Origin: a virus | Virus record (IMG/VR): IMGVR_UViG_3300042936_000235 | Span: 1-40,145 of that record | Reading direction: 5' to 3' (one strand) | Length of the DNA stretch: 40,145 bases | In this document: positions 17,344 to 23,607 of the stretch, piece after piece | Position numbering within the stretch: position 1 is the stretch's first letter | Layout: each line of letters starts with the position of its first letter | The notes under the pieces: model-generated | Seen by the model: the letters and a program-made list of their open reading frames with translations, nothing else | The model's database searches: none | What the model was told of the DNA's origin: nothing | Made by a program: the position numbers and the translations under genes

Positions 17344-17372
17344 TTGACAAATGCGAAAAAGATAAGTATAAT
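17344..17372 (+). promoter_or_regulatory. Consensus sigma70 promoter
   Basis: TTGACA at 17344-17349, 17-base spacer, TATAAT at 17367-17372: a full match to the host housekeeping consensus. It points at the small-gene cluster 17383-18191 and is likely an early promoter read by unmodified host polymerase. Confidence 0.85.
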
Positions 17373-17382
17373 AGAGGATACT

Positions 17383-17520
17383 ATGAAAGAAAATAATTTA
17401 CAAAACTCAAATGTCCTAGCCACTTTTGCGCTAGTGACTCCTATGATTCCTGTGTTAGCATATGCTACATATAAGTTAGCACTTGAAGTTTGGTGCATTG
17501 CGTATGGTTTAATTTACTAG
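17383..17520 (+). CDS. Small membrane protein of 45 residues
   Basis: The ATG at 17383 lies about ten bases after the TATAAT box with AGAGGA close before it, so the mRNA leader is very short. The product has a polar start (MKENNLQNSN) followed by two hydrophobic stretches, VLATFALVTPMIPVLAYATY and LALEVWCIAYGLIY, so it should be one or two membrane spans. It is the first gene behind the strongest promoter in the window and is followed within 20 bases by a secreted protein gene. Small early membrane proteins in phages often act on the host envelope or on superinfection. No family is recognised, and that role is inference. Confidence 0.6.
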   Translation: MKENNLQNSNVLATFALVTPMIPVLAYATYKLALEVWCIAYGLIY

Positions 17521-17537
17521 TCTAAAGGAGACTGATT

Positions 17538-17897
17538 ATGAAGAAGATTATTTCACTTATTACAATGGCTGCAATGCTTGCAGTTTCTACTCCGGCCGTT
17601 GCCAACGGACGACACAATGACAATCGTTGGGGCGTAGATAGCAATCGTAATAGCCCTTATCACGGTAGACATCACCGAAACAAAAATCGAATCAATACCG
17701 GCGAAGCAGTTGCTATTGGAATCGGTGCATTGATTTTGGGTGCTGCTATTGCAAATAATAATCGCAATCGTCAGGTTGTTGAGCGATACGAGTATCCGCA
17801 GCATCGCCGACAACTGCAACAAGTATGTCAGGATAACATTCAATACGATTATTATGGCAATCCTTACGTAGCTGGTCGTAATTGCTGGTATCAGTAA
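17538..17897 (+). CDS. Secreted or periplasmic small protein with signal peptide
   Basis: A 119-residue protein with a ribosome binding site AAAGGAGA upstream. MKKIISLITMAAMLAVSTPAVANG is a classical Sec signal peptide with a likely cut after AVA. The mature part is rich in His, Arg and Asn, then has GEAVAIGIGALILGAAIA, a glycine-zipper-like hydrophobic stretch, and ends in a Tyr/Gln-rich tail with two cysteines (VCQDN, NCWYQ) that could form a disulfide. Bacterial envelope proteins with a similar 'glycine zipper' and His/Arg-rich parts exist, so host origin is possible. It belongs to the 17344 transcription unit. Function is unknown; an envelope role is inferred from the signal peptide. Confidence 0.75.
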   Translation: MKKIISLITMAAMLAVSTPAVANGRHNDNRWGVDSNRNSPYHGRHHRNKNRINTGEAVAIGIGALILGAAIANNNRNRQVVERYEYPQHRRQLQQVCQDNIQYDYYGNPYVAGRNCWYQ

Positions 17898-18037
17898 TGA
17901 AGCGCCCCGCTAAGCACGAAATAGGAAGATTTGACCGCTGGGTAAAATATTTTCAAGGTTCTGTTCTTACCCAAGAGCAGATTAAAGAACGAGCAAATCA
18001 ATTGACTCGGGCAGGAAAAGACCCAGGTACGGTATAA
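17897..18037 (+). CDS. Small basic protein of 46 residues
   Basis: The ATG at 17897 shares its A with the TAA of the secreted-protein gene (TAATG), a typical coupled start. The product begins MKRPAKHEIGRFDRWVKYF and contains LTQEQIKERANQLTRAGKDP, a helix-rich, charged sequence with no cysteine and no membrane segment. A stop at 18035 is followed one base later by the next ATG, so three genes are chained. No family is recognised. The tight coupling and shared early promoter support it as a real gene, probably a host-takeover or accessory factor. Confidence 0.5.
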   Translation: MKRPAKHEIGRFDRWVKYFQGSVLTQEQIKERANQLTRAGKDPGTV

Positions 18038-18038
18038 T

Positions 18039-18191
18039 ATGGTAGTTTGTAGTTGCCGAGATATTAGAGATTCGCAATACAGTACTAAGGAAGAACTTAT
18101 TGCTCGGTTGTTACAAGATGATTATTGTTGCGGTACATGCATTGAAGATTTATCACCTTGTACAAAAAAATGTCTTGACAACGTAGACTAA
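18039..18191 (+). CDS. Bfd-like mini [2Fe-2S] protein, 50 residues
   Basis: The ATG at 18039 comes one base after the previous stop. The product has VVCSCRDI near its start (Cys4, Cys6) and DYCCGTCIEDL later (Cys31, Cys34, with an extra Cys30). A CxC pair followed about 25 residues later by CxxC is the cluster-binding pattern of bacterioferritin-associated ferredoxin and related BFD-type domains, where the inner spacing is slightly longer. The C-terminal tail adds two more cysteines (PCTKKC). If folded like Bfd it would bind one [2Fe-2S] cluster. The -35 box of the tmRNA promoter lies inside its last codons. The family call is inference from cysteine spacing. Confidence 0.5.
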   Translation: MVVCSCRDIRDSQYSTKEELIARLLQDDYCCGTCIEDLSPCTKKCLDNVD

Positions 18192-18205
18192 CCCGTATAT
18201 AAATA
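18175..18205 (+). promoter_or_regulatory. tmRNA promoter: sigma70 elements plus embedded late box
   Basis: TTGACA at 18175-18180, 17-base spacer, TATAAA at 18198-18203. The -10 element is the first part of TATAAATA (18198-18205), the perfect T4-type late box, so the same site could be read by host polymerase early and by phage-modified polymerase late. The expected start is near 18211, just before the acceptor piece of the tmRNA. Confidence 0.7.
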
Positions 18206-18210
18206 GATTA

Positions 18211-18456
18211 TCAGTTGTTTGATGCAATCTGATGTTTGTGCAGGACCCGGGGGCGGTACCCGGCGCCTCCACCATAAACTTATGGGGGCGAAATAGGATC
18301 GACTGCAAGGCAAAGGTGAGAGTAGACTGATTGGTTGGCCGCATATAAGCCAAAACTGTAAATGTCGCAGCTAATGACAACAATGTGGATCTTGCGCTAG
18401 CCGCATAATCCTGTGAGCCCGGCGGAGCTTAGAAACAGAATCCGCCAACTTATCCC
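18211..18456 (+). ncRNA. ssrA: Circularly permuted two-piece tmRNA (ssrA)
   Basis: The gene carries the acceptor piece first (about 18211-18274) and the coding piece second (from 18284). The acceptor arm ends CGCCTCC-ACCA (18264-18274) and pairs with GGGGGCG (18284-18290) in seven base pairs including one G-U. The T arm is CCGGG-GGCGGTA-CCCGG, the unusual loop of alphaproteobacterial permuted tmRNAs. CTGCA (18303-18307) pairs with TGCAG (18239-18243) to form helix P2 across the two pieces. TTGGC...GCCAA near 18333-18353 corresponds to pseudoknot 1 just before the tag. The nine-base spacer TAAACTTAT (18275-18283) should be removed by processing. A late hairpin GGCGGA/TCCGCC (18421-18446) matches a downstream helix. 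The 3' end is approximate. The RNA would rescue stalled ribosomes and tag the peptides. Confidence 0.93.
18367..18408 (+). other. tmRNA tag reading frame, AANDNNVDLALAA
   Basis: Resume codon GCA (18367-18369) follows TAAATGTC, closely matching the TAGTC-GCA context of other tmRNAs. Thirteen codons give AANDNNVDLALAA, then TAA at 18406-18408. The AAND start and the LAA end are the SspB/adaptor- and ClpXP-recognised features of known tags. Confidence 0.9.
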
Positions 18457-18459
18457 CGA

Positions 18460-18470
18460 TAAATATTGAC
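18460..18470 (+). promoter_or_regulatory. Late promoter box, leaderless arrangement
   Basis: GATAAATA ends at 18465 (TAAATA at 18460-18465), then five bases (TTGAC) and the ATG at 18471. It lies directly after the tmRNA coding piece. Confidence 0.6.
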
Positions 18471-18947
18471 ATGTCTTTACTACCTACATTATTTGTTGAC
18501 CGACAACCGAATCTTAAATTCGATATTACTCGGCTAATTTCAGAATACAACCTCAATGAAGATAAGATGGAAGATGTTACTAATCACGGTAATGCTGTAC
18601 TTGTCCAACGTAAGTTTCATCTTATAAAAAATAGTGTATTTGAGGACGTAAGTTCGATGCCATACACGGCCAAAGTAATTGATTCAGTAATGTCGTTACA
18701 AGAGTTCAATAGTGTAACCTATCGGATAGTATTACCAAACACCTGTTACAATTGGCACGTAGACACTGGAAAATTCTGTCTGCATATTCCACTTATTACT
18801 AATCCTGGTTGTAGGTTTGTGTACGATACTCGGGCCTTTTATATGCCTGCTGACGGGTCAGCTTACGTAGTACACAATGGTGTCTCCCACACGTTTATTA
18901 ATGCAGGAACAGAACCTAGACTGCATCTTACCTTTGAAAATCTTTAA
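18471..18947 (+). CDS. Aspartyl/asparaginyl beta-hydroxylase-like 2OG oxygenase
   Basis: A 158-residue protein. TYRIVLPNTCYNWHVDTG gives the metal pair His96-x-Asp98, FCLHIPLITNPGC is the strand that follows in the Asp/Asn-hydroxylase family, HNGVSHTFINAG gives the distal His140, and EPRLHLTFE gives Arg150 for 2-oxoglutarate. The H-x-D...H...R order, the HIPL segment and the length fit the cupin-type Asp/Asn beta-hydroxylase family; the target is unknown. It has its own late box and converges on the sulfotransferase-like gene, the two 3' ends overlapping by 20 bases. It shares motif geometry but little else with the 10220 protein. Confidence 0.7.
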   Translation: MSLLPTLFVDRQPNLKFDITRLISEYNLNEDKMEDVTNHGNAVLVQRKFHLIKNSVFEDVSSMPYTAKVIDSVMSLQEFNSVTYRIVLPNTCYNWHVDTGKFCLHIPLITNPGCRFVYDTRAFYMPADGSAYVVHNGVSHTFINAGTEPRLHLTFENL

Positions 18948-19560
18948 AGGGTGTTCGTTCTAGTTTAGCTATAAATTCAGATATTTCGTCCCAATTAGTG
19001 ATCCATTGCTCATGTGTTCCTGGATTCTTTATAGCCATTTGTTTGTATCTAGCCGGTTTAGTAATACCTAATATATCATATACTTTGGCAGGGTCATTCT
19101 TTATATCCTCATAGTCTATGATTGCTGTAAACTGTGTAGGCATAATAGCTAGCATATCGTAAAACGCCTTAATATGCCTGTAACTTCTATACAAGTCTTC
19201 TTTGGTAAGATGAAAAGCTGGAATACTTTCTTGTAACTCATCTATTTTAACTTGGTGGTGAGCCGGATATAGATGAAAATTTCCTATTTTAGGATAGATG
19301 CACCAACTAAGAGCAGATTCCACCATATCTCTCGTGCTTAACACCATTCTAACGTTCGTATCAATATGGTGTAAACTATCGATAGAGTGTGAATGACCAA
19401 TGGCTAATGCAGGAATTTCTGTTATCTCCTTACGAGGCGTGAGGTATTCTATGGGTAAGTTAGCCTCCCGATAAGAACTGTACAGACAATCTATTATGAT
19501 TTTACTTCCGGTTCTTCCGGGAGAAAGCACTAACCACTTGTCATTTTCACTAAGAATCAT
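18928..19560 (-). CDS. Sulfotransferase-like protein
   Basis: A 210-residue minus-strand protein. I choose the ATG at 19560, because a late box lies exactly five bases upstream and the protein then begins MILSENDKWLVLSPGRTGSK; a longer frame would need a TTG at 19590. LSPGRTGSK is a P-loop-like 5'-phosphosulfate-binding motif, and VLSTRDMVESALSW matches the 3'-phosphate-binding RDP-x(5)-S-x(3) motif of PAPS-dependent sulfotransferases. IDYEDIKNDP is a usual third element near the C-terminus. It would transfer sulfate from PAPS to a hydroxyl or amine; the acceptor is unknown. It may act with the sugar-tailoring enzymes of the left block. Confidence 0.65.
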   Translation of the reverse strand: MILSENDKWLVLSPGRTGSKIIIDCLYSSYREANLPIEYLTPRKEITEIPALAIGHSHSIDSLHHIDTNVRMVLSTRDMVESALSWCIYPKIGNFHLYPAHHQVKIDELQESIPAFHLTKEDLYRSYRHIKAFYDMLAIMPTQFTAIIDYEDIKNDPAKVYDILGITKPARYKQMAIKNPGTHEQWITNWDEISEFIAKLERTPFKDFQR

Positions 19561-19573
19561 GCAAATATTTAGT
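19561..19573 (-). promoter_or_regulatory. Minus-strand late promoter box, leaderless arrangement
   Basis: On the minus strand ACTAAATA (TAAATA at 19571-19566) is followed by five bases (TTTGC) and the ATG at 19560. It decides the start of the sulfotransferase-like gene and is divergent to the box at 19594. Confidence 0.6.
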
Positions 19574-19593
19574 ACTATGGGTAGTACCAATTC

Positions 19594-19605
19594 GATAAAT
19601 ACAAT
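19594..19605 (+). promoter_or_regulatory. Late promoter box, leaderless arrangement
   Basis: GATAAATA at 19594-19601, four bases (CAAT), then the ATG at 19606. It forms a divergent late promoter pair with the minus-strand box in the 45-base gap 19561-19605. Confidence 0.6.
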
Positions 19606-22023
19606 ATGGACATTACCGAACTCGAATCCTTTAAATTAAGCGATGCAGTATCCTTTCACAAGGAACTGAACCCAAAACTTTGGGATGAGGAGAAGCTTGA
19701 CCCAGAAGTACGTGATCAATTATTGTTGATTGCAGAAGATTTTGTAGAATATTTAGGACTTGATAATTTAAAAGTAGAAGATGTTACTATCAGTGGCAGT
19801 AACGCTGCGTACTCATATACTCCGCATAGCGATTTAGACTTACACATATTAGTGGATTTTAACAATCTACCAGACAATCCAGTATATCAAGAACTATTCA
19901 CCGCTAAGAAAACACTATACAACGATGCCCATGACATTACAGTTCGTGATGTTCCCGTAGAATTATATGTGCAGGATACTAATAATCCAGTGCAATCTTT
20001 AGGCGAATACAGTATTGTGCATGACAAGTGGATTCGTATTCCTAAAAAGCGTAGAGCAAACTTTGACCAAGCTGCCACTAAACTAAAGTATGAAAAGTTA
20101 GGCGAACTTATTGAATTAGCGTTAAAAACTAAAGACCCTAAGCGAGTCAATGACACTATTGCGTTAGTCAAGCGTTATCGCAAATCTGGCTTAGATAAGG
20201 CAGGCGAGTTTGGTCCCGAAAATCTAGCATATAAAGCAGTTAGAAAACAAGGTCTAGTACAAGCCTTACACGATTTAAAAGCAGAACTGCACGGTGAAAA
20301 GTTAAGCATTGAAGAAGATGCTGACAAACAGGCTGCTACTCTCAAGATTCAGAAACACTTGAATAAGAAGTATGGCGCTAACCTTGATCTTGATGGTAAG
20401 TTAGGGCCGTTGACTCTCAAATCAATCAACAAGTTTATGCCTAGAGCAAAGACTGGATTAGCTGATGAGCCTAACAAGACAACAGCCGTACAGGGTAAAA
20501 AGCTGAAAGAAGCCAAGATTGCCGAAGCTGAAAGTGATGTTTCAAAAGCAAGCGTTGTTCAATTCAAAACTTTGCCAGGTCCCGGAAAACCTAGGCATTC
20601 GTTTAGAGTTGTTTATGATGGGAAAGTTATTGCCTACGGTGAAGTAGAAAAAGATTCAGTTCACGATGATGAACACGGAGCCTCTGTACAAGAGATTGTT
20701 GTCCATAATAAGTATCGCCGTATGGGAATTGCTAGTAAAATTTATAGTGCTATTGAACGTAAGTTCGGCTATGAATTACATCCTTCCGACGATGTTAGAC
20801 CTGATGGACAAGAGTTCTGGAAAGCTAGAAGCAATATAGATGAAGCCTCAGGTTACATTCCATCAGCAAAAGAAAAGAACGATCCTCGCTTCAAGACTGC
20901 CCTCACTGTAGATGTAAAGCCAGACGCAATCAAGAAGAACGCTAAGGCATTCGGCTTCAAGACTTCCAGAGCAGGCATTCCTCCCCAAGCACGAGCAGAT
21001 GGTAAGATTGCAGAAGACCTAATGAGAGAGTTTAAAACTTTTTTAGGTGAGCAACAGGAAGAAATGTTTCCGGGCTATGATAAGCAGCATAGAGAAAAGC
21101 GTTTAGGCAATTGGTTAGCTAAGTCTTGGGGCGTACAGAACGGCAAGCCACAGACATTCTATCACGCTACTACCAAAGACTTCGACACATTCAATACTAG
21201 TGGAACAGGCTTTGCTAGTGCGTTAGGTATGGCATATGAAGTAGAGCGTCACGGTTCCTTCTTTGCAGTGGACCCAAAGTTTGCTGAAGGCTTCATTGAA
21301 GATCCAAACACTGGACGAGTCAAAGAAGGTGGTAGAGTTCTTCCAGTTCACTTGTCAATCCAATCACCAATTGATTTGCGTGATGATGCACTATCAAGAA
21401 TGTTGAGTGACGAAGAAACCGTAGATGAATTCAAAGCTAATGACATTGACCTTCGCTCAATCTACAATCACTTTTACGAACTTGAGCGTTGGGAACTGTT
21501 TGACGGACCCGAGGGCGCGGAATTCATTGACAACTTGCAGAAGCTAGGCTTTGATGGGGCAATCATCAATGAGTCAATCCCTAACGATAGCAACGCTAAG
21601 TCCGGACAAGTCTGGGTAGCCTTCAGCCCTAATCAGGTTAAGTCAGTTTACAATCGCGGTTCGTTCTCCCCTGACGATGCTAGGCTAGTGAGAGAAGACC
21701 AAAAAAATACAGTACCCAAAATAGGATATCATGTCACTGCTACAAAGAACCTACCCATCATACAGAAGAATGGTATTAAGGCAGATAAAAGAGGCAGCAG
21801 CTACATCTGGGACTCTCGTGAAATGGCAGAATGGTTTATGGATTTTCAAAACGATGAAGGTCAGGATAGAACCATACTCAAAATAGATATGTCAGGACTT
21901 GATGCTAACCTTGACCCAGAAGCCGAAGATATGAGCGAATGGTCAAGCAGGTTCAAGCCCGGAACAAACGGCGGCGCCTGGATCATTTCGGGACCTATTC
22001 CATCAGATAAAATTATAGGTTGA
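19606..22023 (+). CDS. Polyvalent protein: nucleotidyltransferase, PG-binding-like, GNAT and two ART-like modules
   Basis: An 805-residue multidomain protein. Residues 1-150 hold a nucleotidyltransferase fold: GS at 64-65, Asp76-x-Asp78 and a third acidic residue near Glu119. Residues 240-280 (KIQKHLNKKYG, LDGKLGPLT) resemble a peptidoglycan-binding domain. Residues 320-410 look like a GNAT acetyltransferase, with YRRMGIASKIY as the acetyl-CoA motif. Residues 510-690 resemble the ADP-ribosyltransferase module of phage polyvalent proteins (FYHATTKDFDTF with His520, SFFAVDPKFAEGF, GFDGAIIN, QVWVAFSPNQVKS). Residues 706-805 are a second ART-like fold beginning GYHVTATKNL. Prohead-protease-like sites lie at the joints. 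Such proteins are known to be packaged and injected with DNA. The late promoter fits a virion protein; domain calls beyond the nucleotidyltransferase are inference. Confidence 0.75.
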   Translation: MDITELESFKLSDAVSFHKELNPKLWDEEKLDPEVRDQLLLIAEDFVEYLGLDNLKVEDVTISGSNAAYSYTPHSDLDLHILVDFNNLPDNPVYQELFTAKKTLYNDAHDITVRDVPVELYVQDTNNPVQSLGEYSIVHDKWIRIPKKRRANFDQAATKLKYEKLGELIELALKTKDPKRVNDTIALVKRYRKSGLDKAGEFGPENLAYKAVRKQGLVQALHDLKAELHGEKLSIEEDADKQAATLKIQKHLNKKYGANLDLDGKLGPLTLKSINKFMPRAKTGLADEPNKTTAVQGKKLKEAKIAEAESDVSKASVVQFKTLPGPGKPRHSFRVVYDGKVIAYGEVEKDSVHDDEHGASVQEIVVHNKYRRMGIASKIYSAIERKFGYELHPSDDVRPDGQEFWKARSNIDEASGYIPSAKEKNDPRFKTALTVDVKPDAIKKNAKAFGFKTSRAGIPPQARADGKIAEDLMREFKTFLGEQQEEMFPGYDKQHREKRLGNWLAKSWGVQNGKPQTFYHATTKDFDTFNTSGTGFASALGMAYEVERHGSFFAVDPKFAEGFIEDPNTGRVKEGGRVLPVHLSIQSPIDLRDDALSRMLSDEETVDEFKANDIDLRSIYNHFYELERWELFDGPEGAEFIDNLQKLGFDGAIINESIPNDSNAKSGQVWVAFSPNQVKSVYNRGSFSPDDARLVREDQKNTVPKIGYHVTATKNLPIIQKNGIKADKRGSSYIWDSREMAEWFMDFQNDEGQDRTILKIDMSGLDANLDPEAEDMSEWSSRFKPGTNGGAWIISGPIPSDKIIG

Positions 22024-22043
22024 CATGTACCCAAAACTACTGT
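22020..22043 (+). promoter_or_regulatory. Possible weak sigma70 promoter
   Basis: TTGACA at 22020-22025 overlaps the stop of the polyvalent protein gene. TAGTGT at 22043-22048 is at the right 17-base spacing but matches the -10 consensus poorly. A better GATAAT follows five bases further on. Candidate only. Confidence 0.3.
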
Positions 22044-22054
22044 AGTGTGATAAT

Positions 22055-22315
22055 ATGAGCAAGACATTCAACACTGCACTAGAAGCTAGGCATATCATCA
22101 TGGACCTACGCATACAACTAAAGCGTCTTCCATACAACCCTGATCTGCTAAAACTCTGCAACAACATCGGTGAAATGAATTCTCAACTCAGCCGTCTAGA
22201 AGTTGACGCTAGGCGGACACGCAAGACCAGTAAGGTTGACGCACATAGGGAAGACCTGGTCAAGGCTATCAAGCACCTTGAGCATCTTATCCTTATGGCA
22301 AAACTCATGGCATAA
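22055..22315 (+). CDS. Small helical protein of unknown function
   Basis: An 86-residue protein with high Leu, Lys and Arg content and no Cys-rich or membrane motif; only one cysteine is present (LKLCNNIG). Heptad-like spacing in IIMDLRIQLKRL and in LVKAIKHLEHLILMAKLMA suggests two antiparallel helices or a coiled coil. The middle is very basic (ARRTRKTSKVDAHRED), which would allow nucleic-acid binding. It lies alone between the polyvalent protein and the MoxR promoter, with a possible weak promoter upstream. No family is recognised. Confidence 0.6.
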   Translation: MSKTFNTALEARHIIMDLRIQLKRLPYNPDLLKLCNNIGEMNSQLSRLEVDARRTRKTSKVDAHREDLVKAIKHLEHLILMAKLMA

Positions 22316-22343
22316 AAAAATATCCACTAAGGCGAAAAAGTGG

Positions 22344-22372
22344 TTGACAATCCCCTCATAATATCGTATAAC
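22344..22372 (+). promoter_or_regulatory. Sigma70 promoter for the MoxR gene
   Basis: TTGACA at 22344-22349, 17-base spacer, TATAAC at 22367-22372. The expected leader of about 54 bases ends with AGGAG at 22420-22424, eight bases before the ATG at 22433. Confidence 0.8.
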
Positions 22373-22432
22373 AAGATATAGAGAGCAAGAAAGCAAACAC
22401 TCTCTACGTTGTTTAATTTAGGAGCTAAAATT

Positions 22433-23533
22433 ATGTCTCAGATTTCAGATAATCTCACTATCACTTCAATTCAAGCCCGCAAGGCGATGCTTACTGCATT
22501 TAAGGTAAAGCGTCCTGTCTTTCTTTGGGGCCCTCCCGGCATCGGTAAGTCCGAATGCGTTCAAGATATTACTGACGAACTCGGTGGTTACATGGTCGAT
22601 TTGCGTATGGCGCAGATGGAACCGACTGACATTCGCGGTATCCCTTACTTCAATAAGGAAATCGGTAAGATGGATTGGGCCGAGCCTGTCGATCTTCCTA
22701 GCGAAGAACTCGCTGCACAGTACCCGATTGTTGTTCTCTTCCTTGACGAAATGAACTCCGCTCCCCCTGCTGTTCAGGCTGCTGGTTATCAGCTTATTCT
22801 GAACCGTCGTGTTGGTAAGTACAAGTTGCCTGATAACGTTGTTATCGTTGCTGCTGGTAACCGCGATAGCGACAAGGGTGTTACGTATCGTATGCCGATG
22901 CCGCTTGCTAACCGCTTCGTTCACATTGAAATGCGTCCTGACTTCAACTCTTGGCAGATTTGGGCTGTTAACAAAGGCATTCACAAGGATGTTGTTGGTT
23001 ATCTCTCGTTCGCTAAGCAGGACATCTACGACTTTGATGCTAAGTCTTCGAGCCGCGCATTCGCTACTCCGCGTTCGTGGACATTCGTGAGCGACTTGCT
23101 TGAAGATGAAGATAATGTTGATAACGATACGTTGTTCAATCTTGTTGCAGGTGCTGTTGGTGATGGTCTTGCTACGAAGTTCATGGCACACCGTAAGGTA
23201 GCAGGCAAGATGCCGAACCCAGCTGACATTCTTGAAGGCAAGGTCAAGGAACTTAACGTTAAGGAAATCTCTGCGATGTACTCGCTCACGATTTCTATGT
23301 GCTATGAGTTGAAGGACGCTATCGACAACAAGCGTGTTGATAACAAGAAGTTCCACGAAATGGCTGGCAACTTCTTTGAATACATGATGAAGAACTTCGA
23401 AACGGAGTTGGTTGTCATGGGCGCTAAGATTGCTCTCAAGACTTACAAGCTTCCAATTGAGCCTTCGCAGCTTAACAACTTCGATGAATTCTACAAGAAG
23501 TACGGCAAGTACATTGTAGACGCTGGCAACTAA
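22433..23533 (+). CDS. MoxR-family AAA+ ATPase
   Basis: A 366-residue ATPase. The start is the ATG at 22433, preceded by AGGAG; an upstream in-frame TTG at 22409 has no such site. Walker A is GPPGIGKS (33-40), Walker B is LFLDE (102-106), sensor 1 is IVAAGNRD with Asn143, and ANRFVHIEM carries the arginine-finger-like Arg161. MoxR ATPases remodel or load metals into partner proteins, commonly with a VWA-domain partner encoded next door; such a partner follows at 23952. The codon choice (many GCT, CGT, CTT, GTT) differs from the left block and resembles the gp32 gene, which suggests strong expression. It ends before a G-rich hairpin. Confidence 0.88.
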   Translation: MSQISDNLTITSIQARKAMLTAFKVKRPVFLWGPPGIGKSECVQDITDELGGYMVDLRMAQMEPTDIRGIPYFNKEIGKMDWAEPVDLPSEELAAQYPIVVLFLDEMNSAPPAVQAAGYQLILNRRVGKYKLPDNVVIVAAGNRDSDKGVTYRMPMPLANRFVHIEMRPDFNSWQIWAVNKGIHKDVVGYLSFAKQDIYDFDAKSSSRAFATPRSWTFVSDLLEDEDNVDNDTLFNLVAGAVGDGLATKFMAHRKVAGKMPNPADILEGKVKELNVKEISAMYSLTISMCYELKDAIDNKRVDNKKFHEMAGNFFEYMMKNFETELVVMGAKIALKTYKLPIEPSQLNNFDEFYKKYGKYIVDAGN

Positions 23534-23545
23534 GTCAGCAGCTCC

Positions 23546-23575
23546 TGGGGGAAGGTTAGAGACAGCCTTCCCCCA
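23546..23575 (+). terminator. Strong hairpin after the MoxR gene
   Basis: TGGGGGAAGG (23546-23555) and CCTTCCCCCA (23566-23575) form a perfect ten-base-pair stem with a ten-base loop. The following CCCTCTTTA is only partly T-rich, so it may act as an mRNA-stabilising or partial terminator. A near twin follows the gp32 gene at 38053. Confidence 0.7.
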
Positions 23576-23607
23576 CCCTCTTTATGTCTCATTCAAAGGA
23601 TCCTTTT

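Noticed and set aside
9224-19560. A saxitoxin-like pathway (amidinotransferase, carbamoyltransferase, sulfotransferase, oxygenases)
   Set aside because: The enzyme classes overlap, but the polyketide-like starting enzyme and Rieske oxygenases are absent, and the sulfotransferase-like gene is on another strand with its own promoter. A sugar or cyclitol pathway fits better.
22466-23356. Long minus-strand open frame of 296 codons opposite the MoxR gene
   Set aside because: It lies entirely antisense to a confident AAA+ ATPase, has no promoter box or ribosome binding site, and its translation shows no family motif. It results from the GC3-type codon bias of the MoxR gene.
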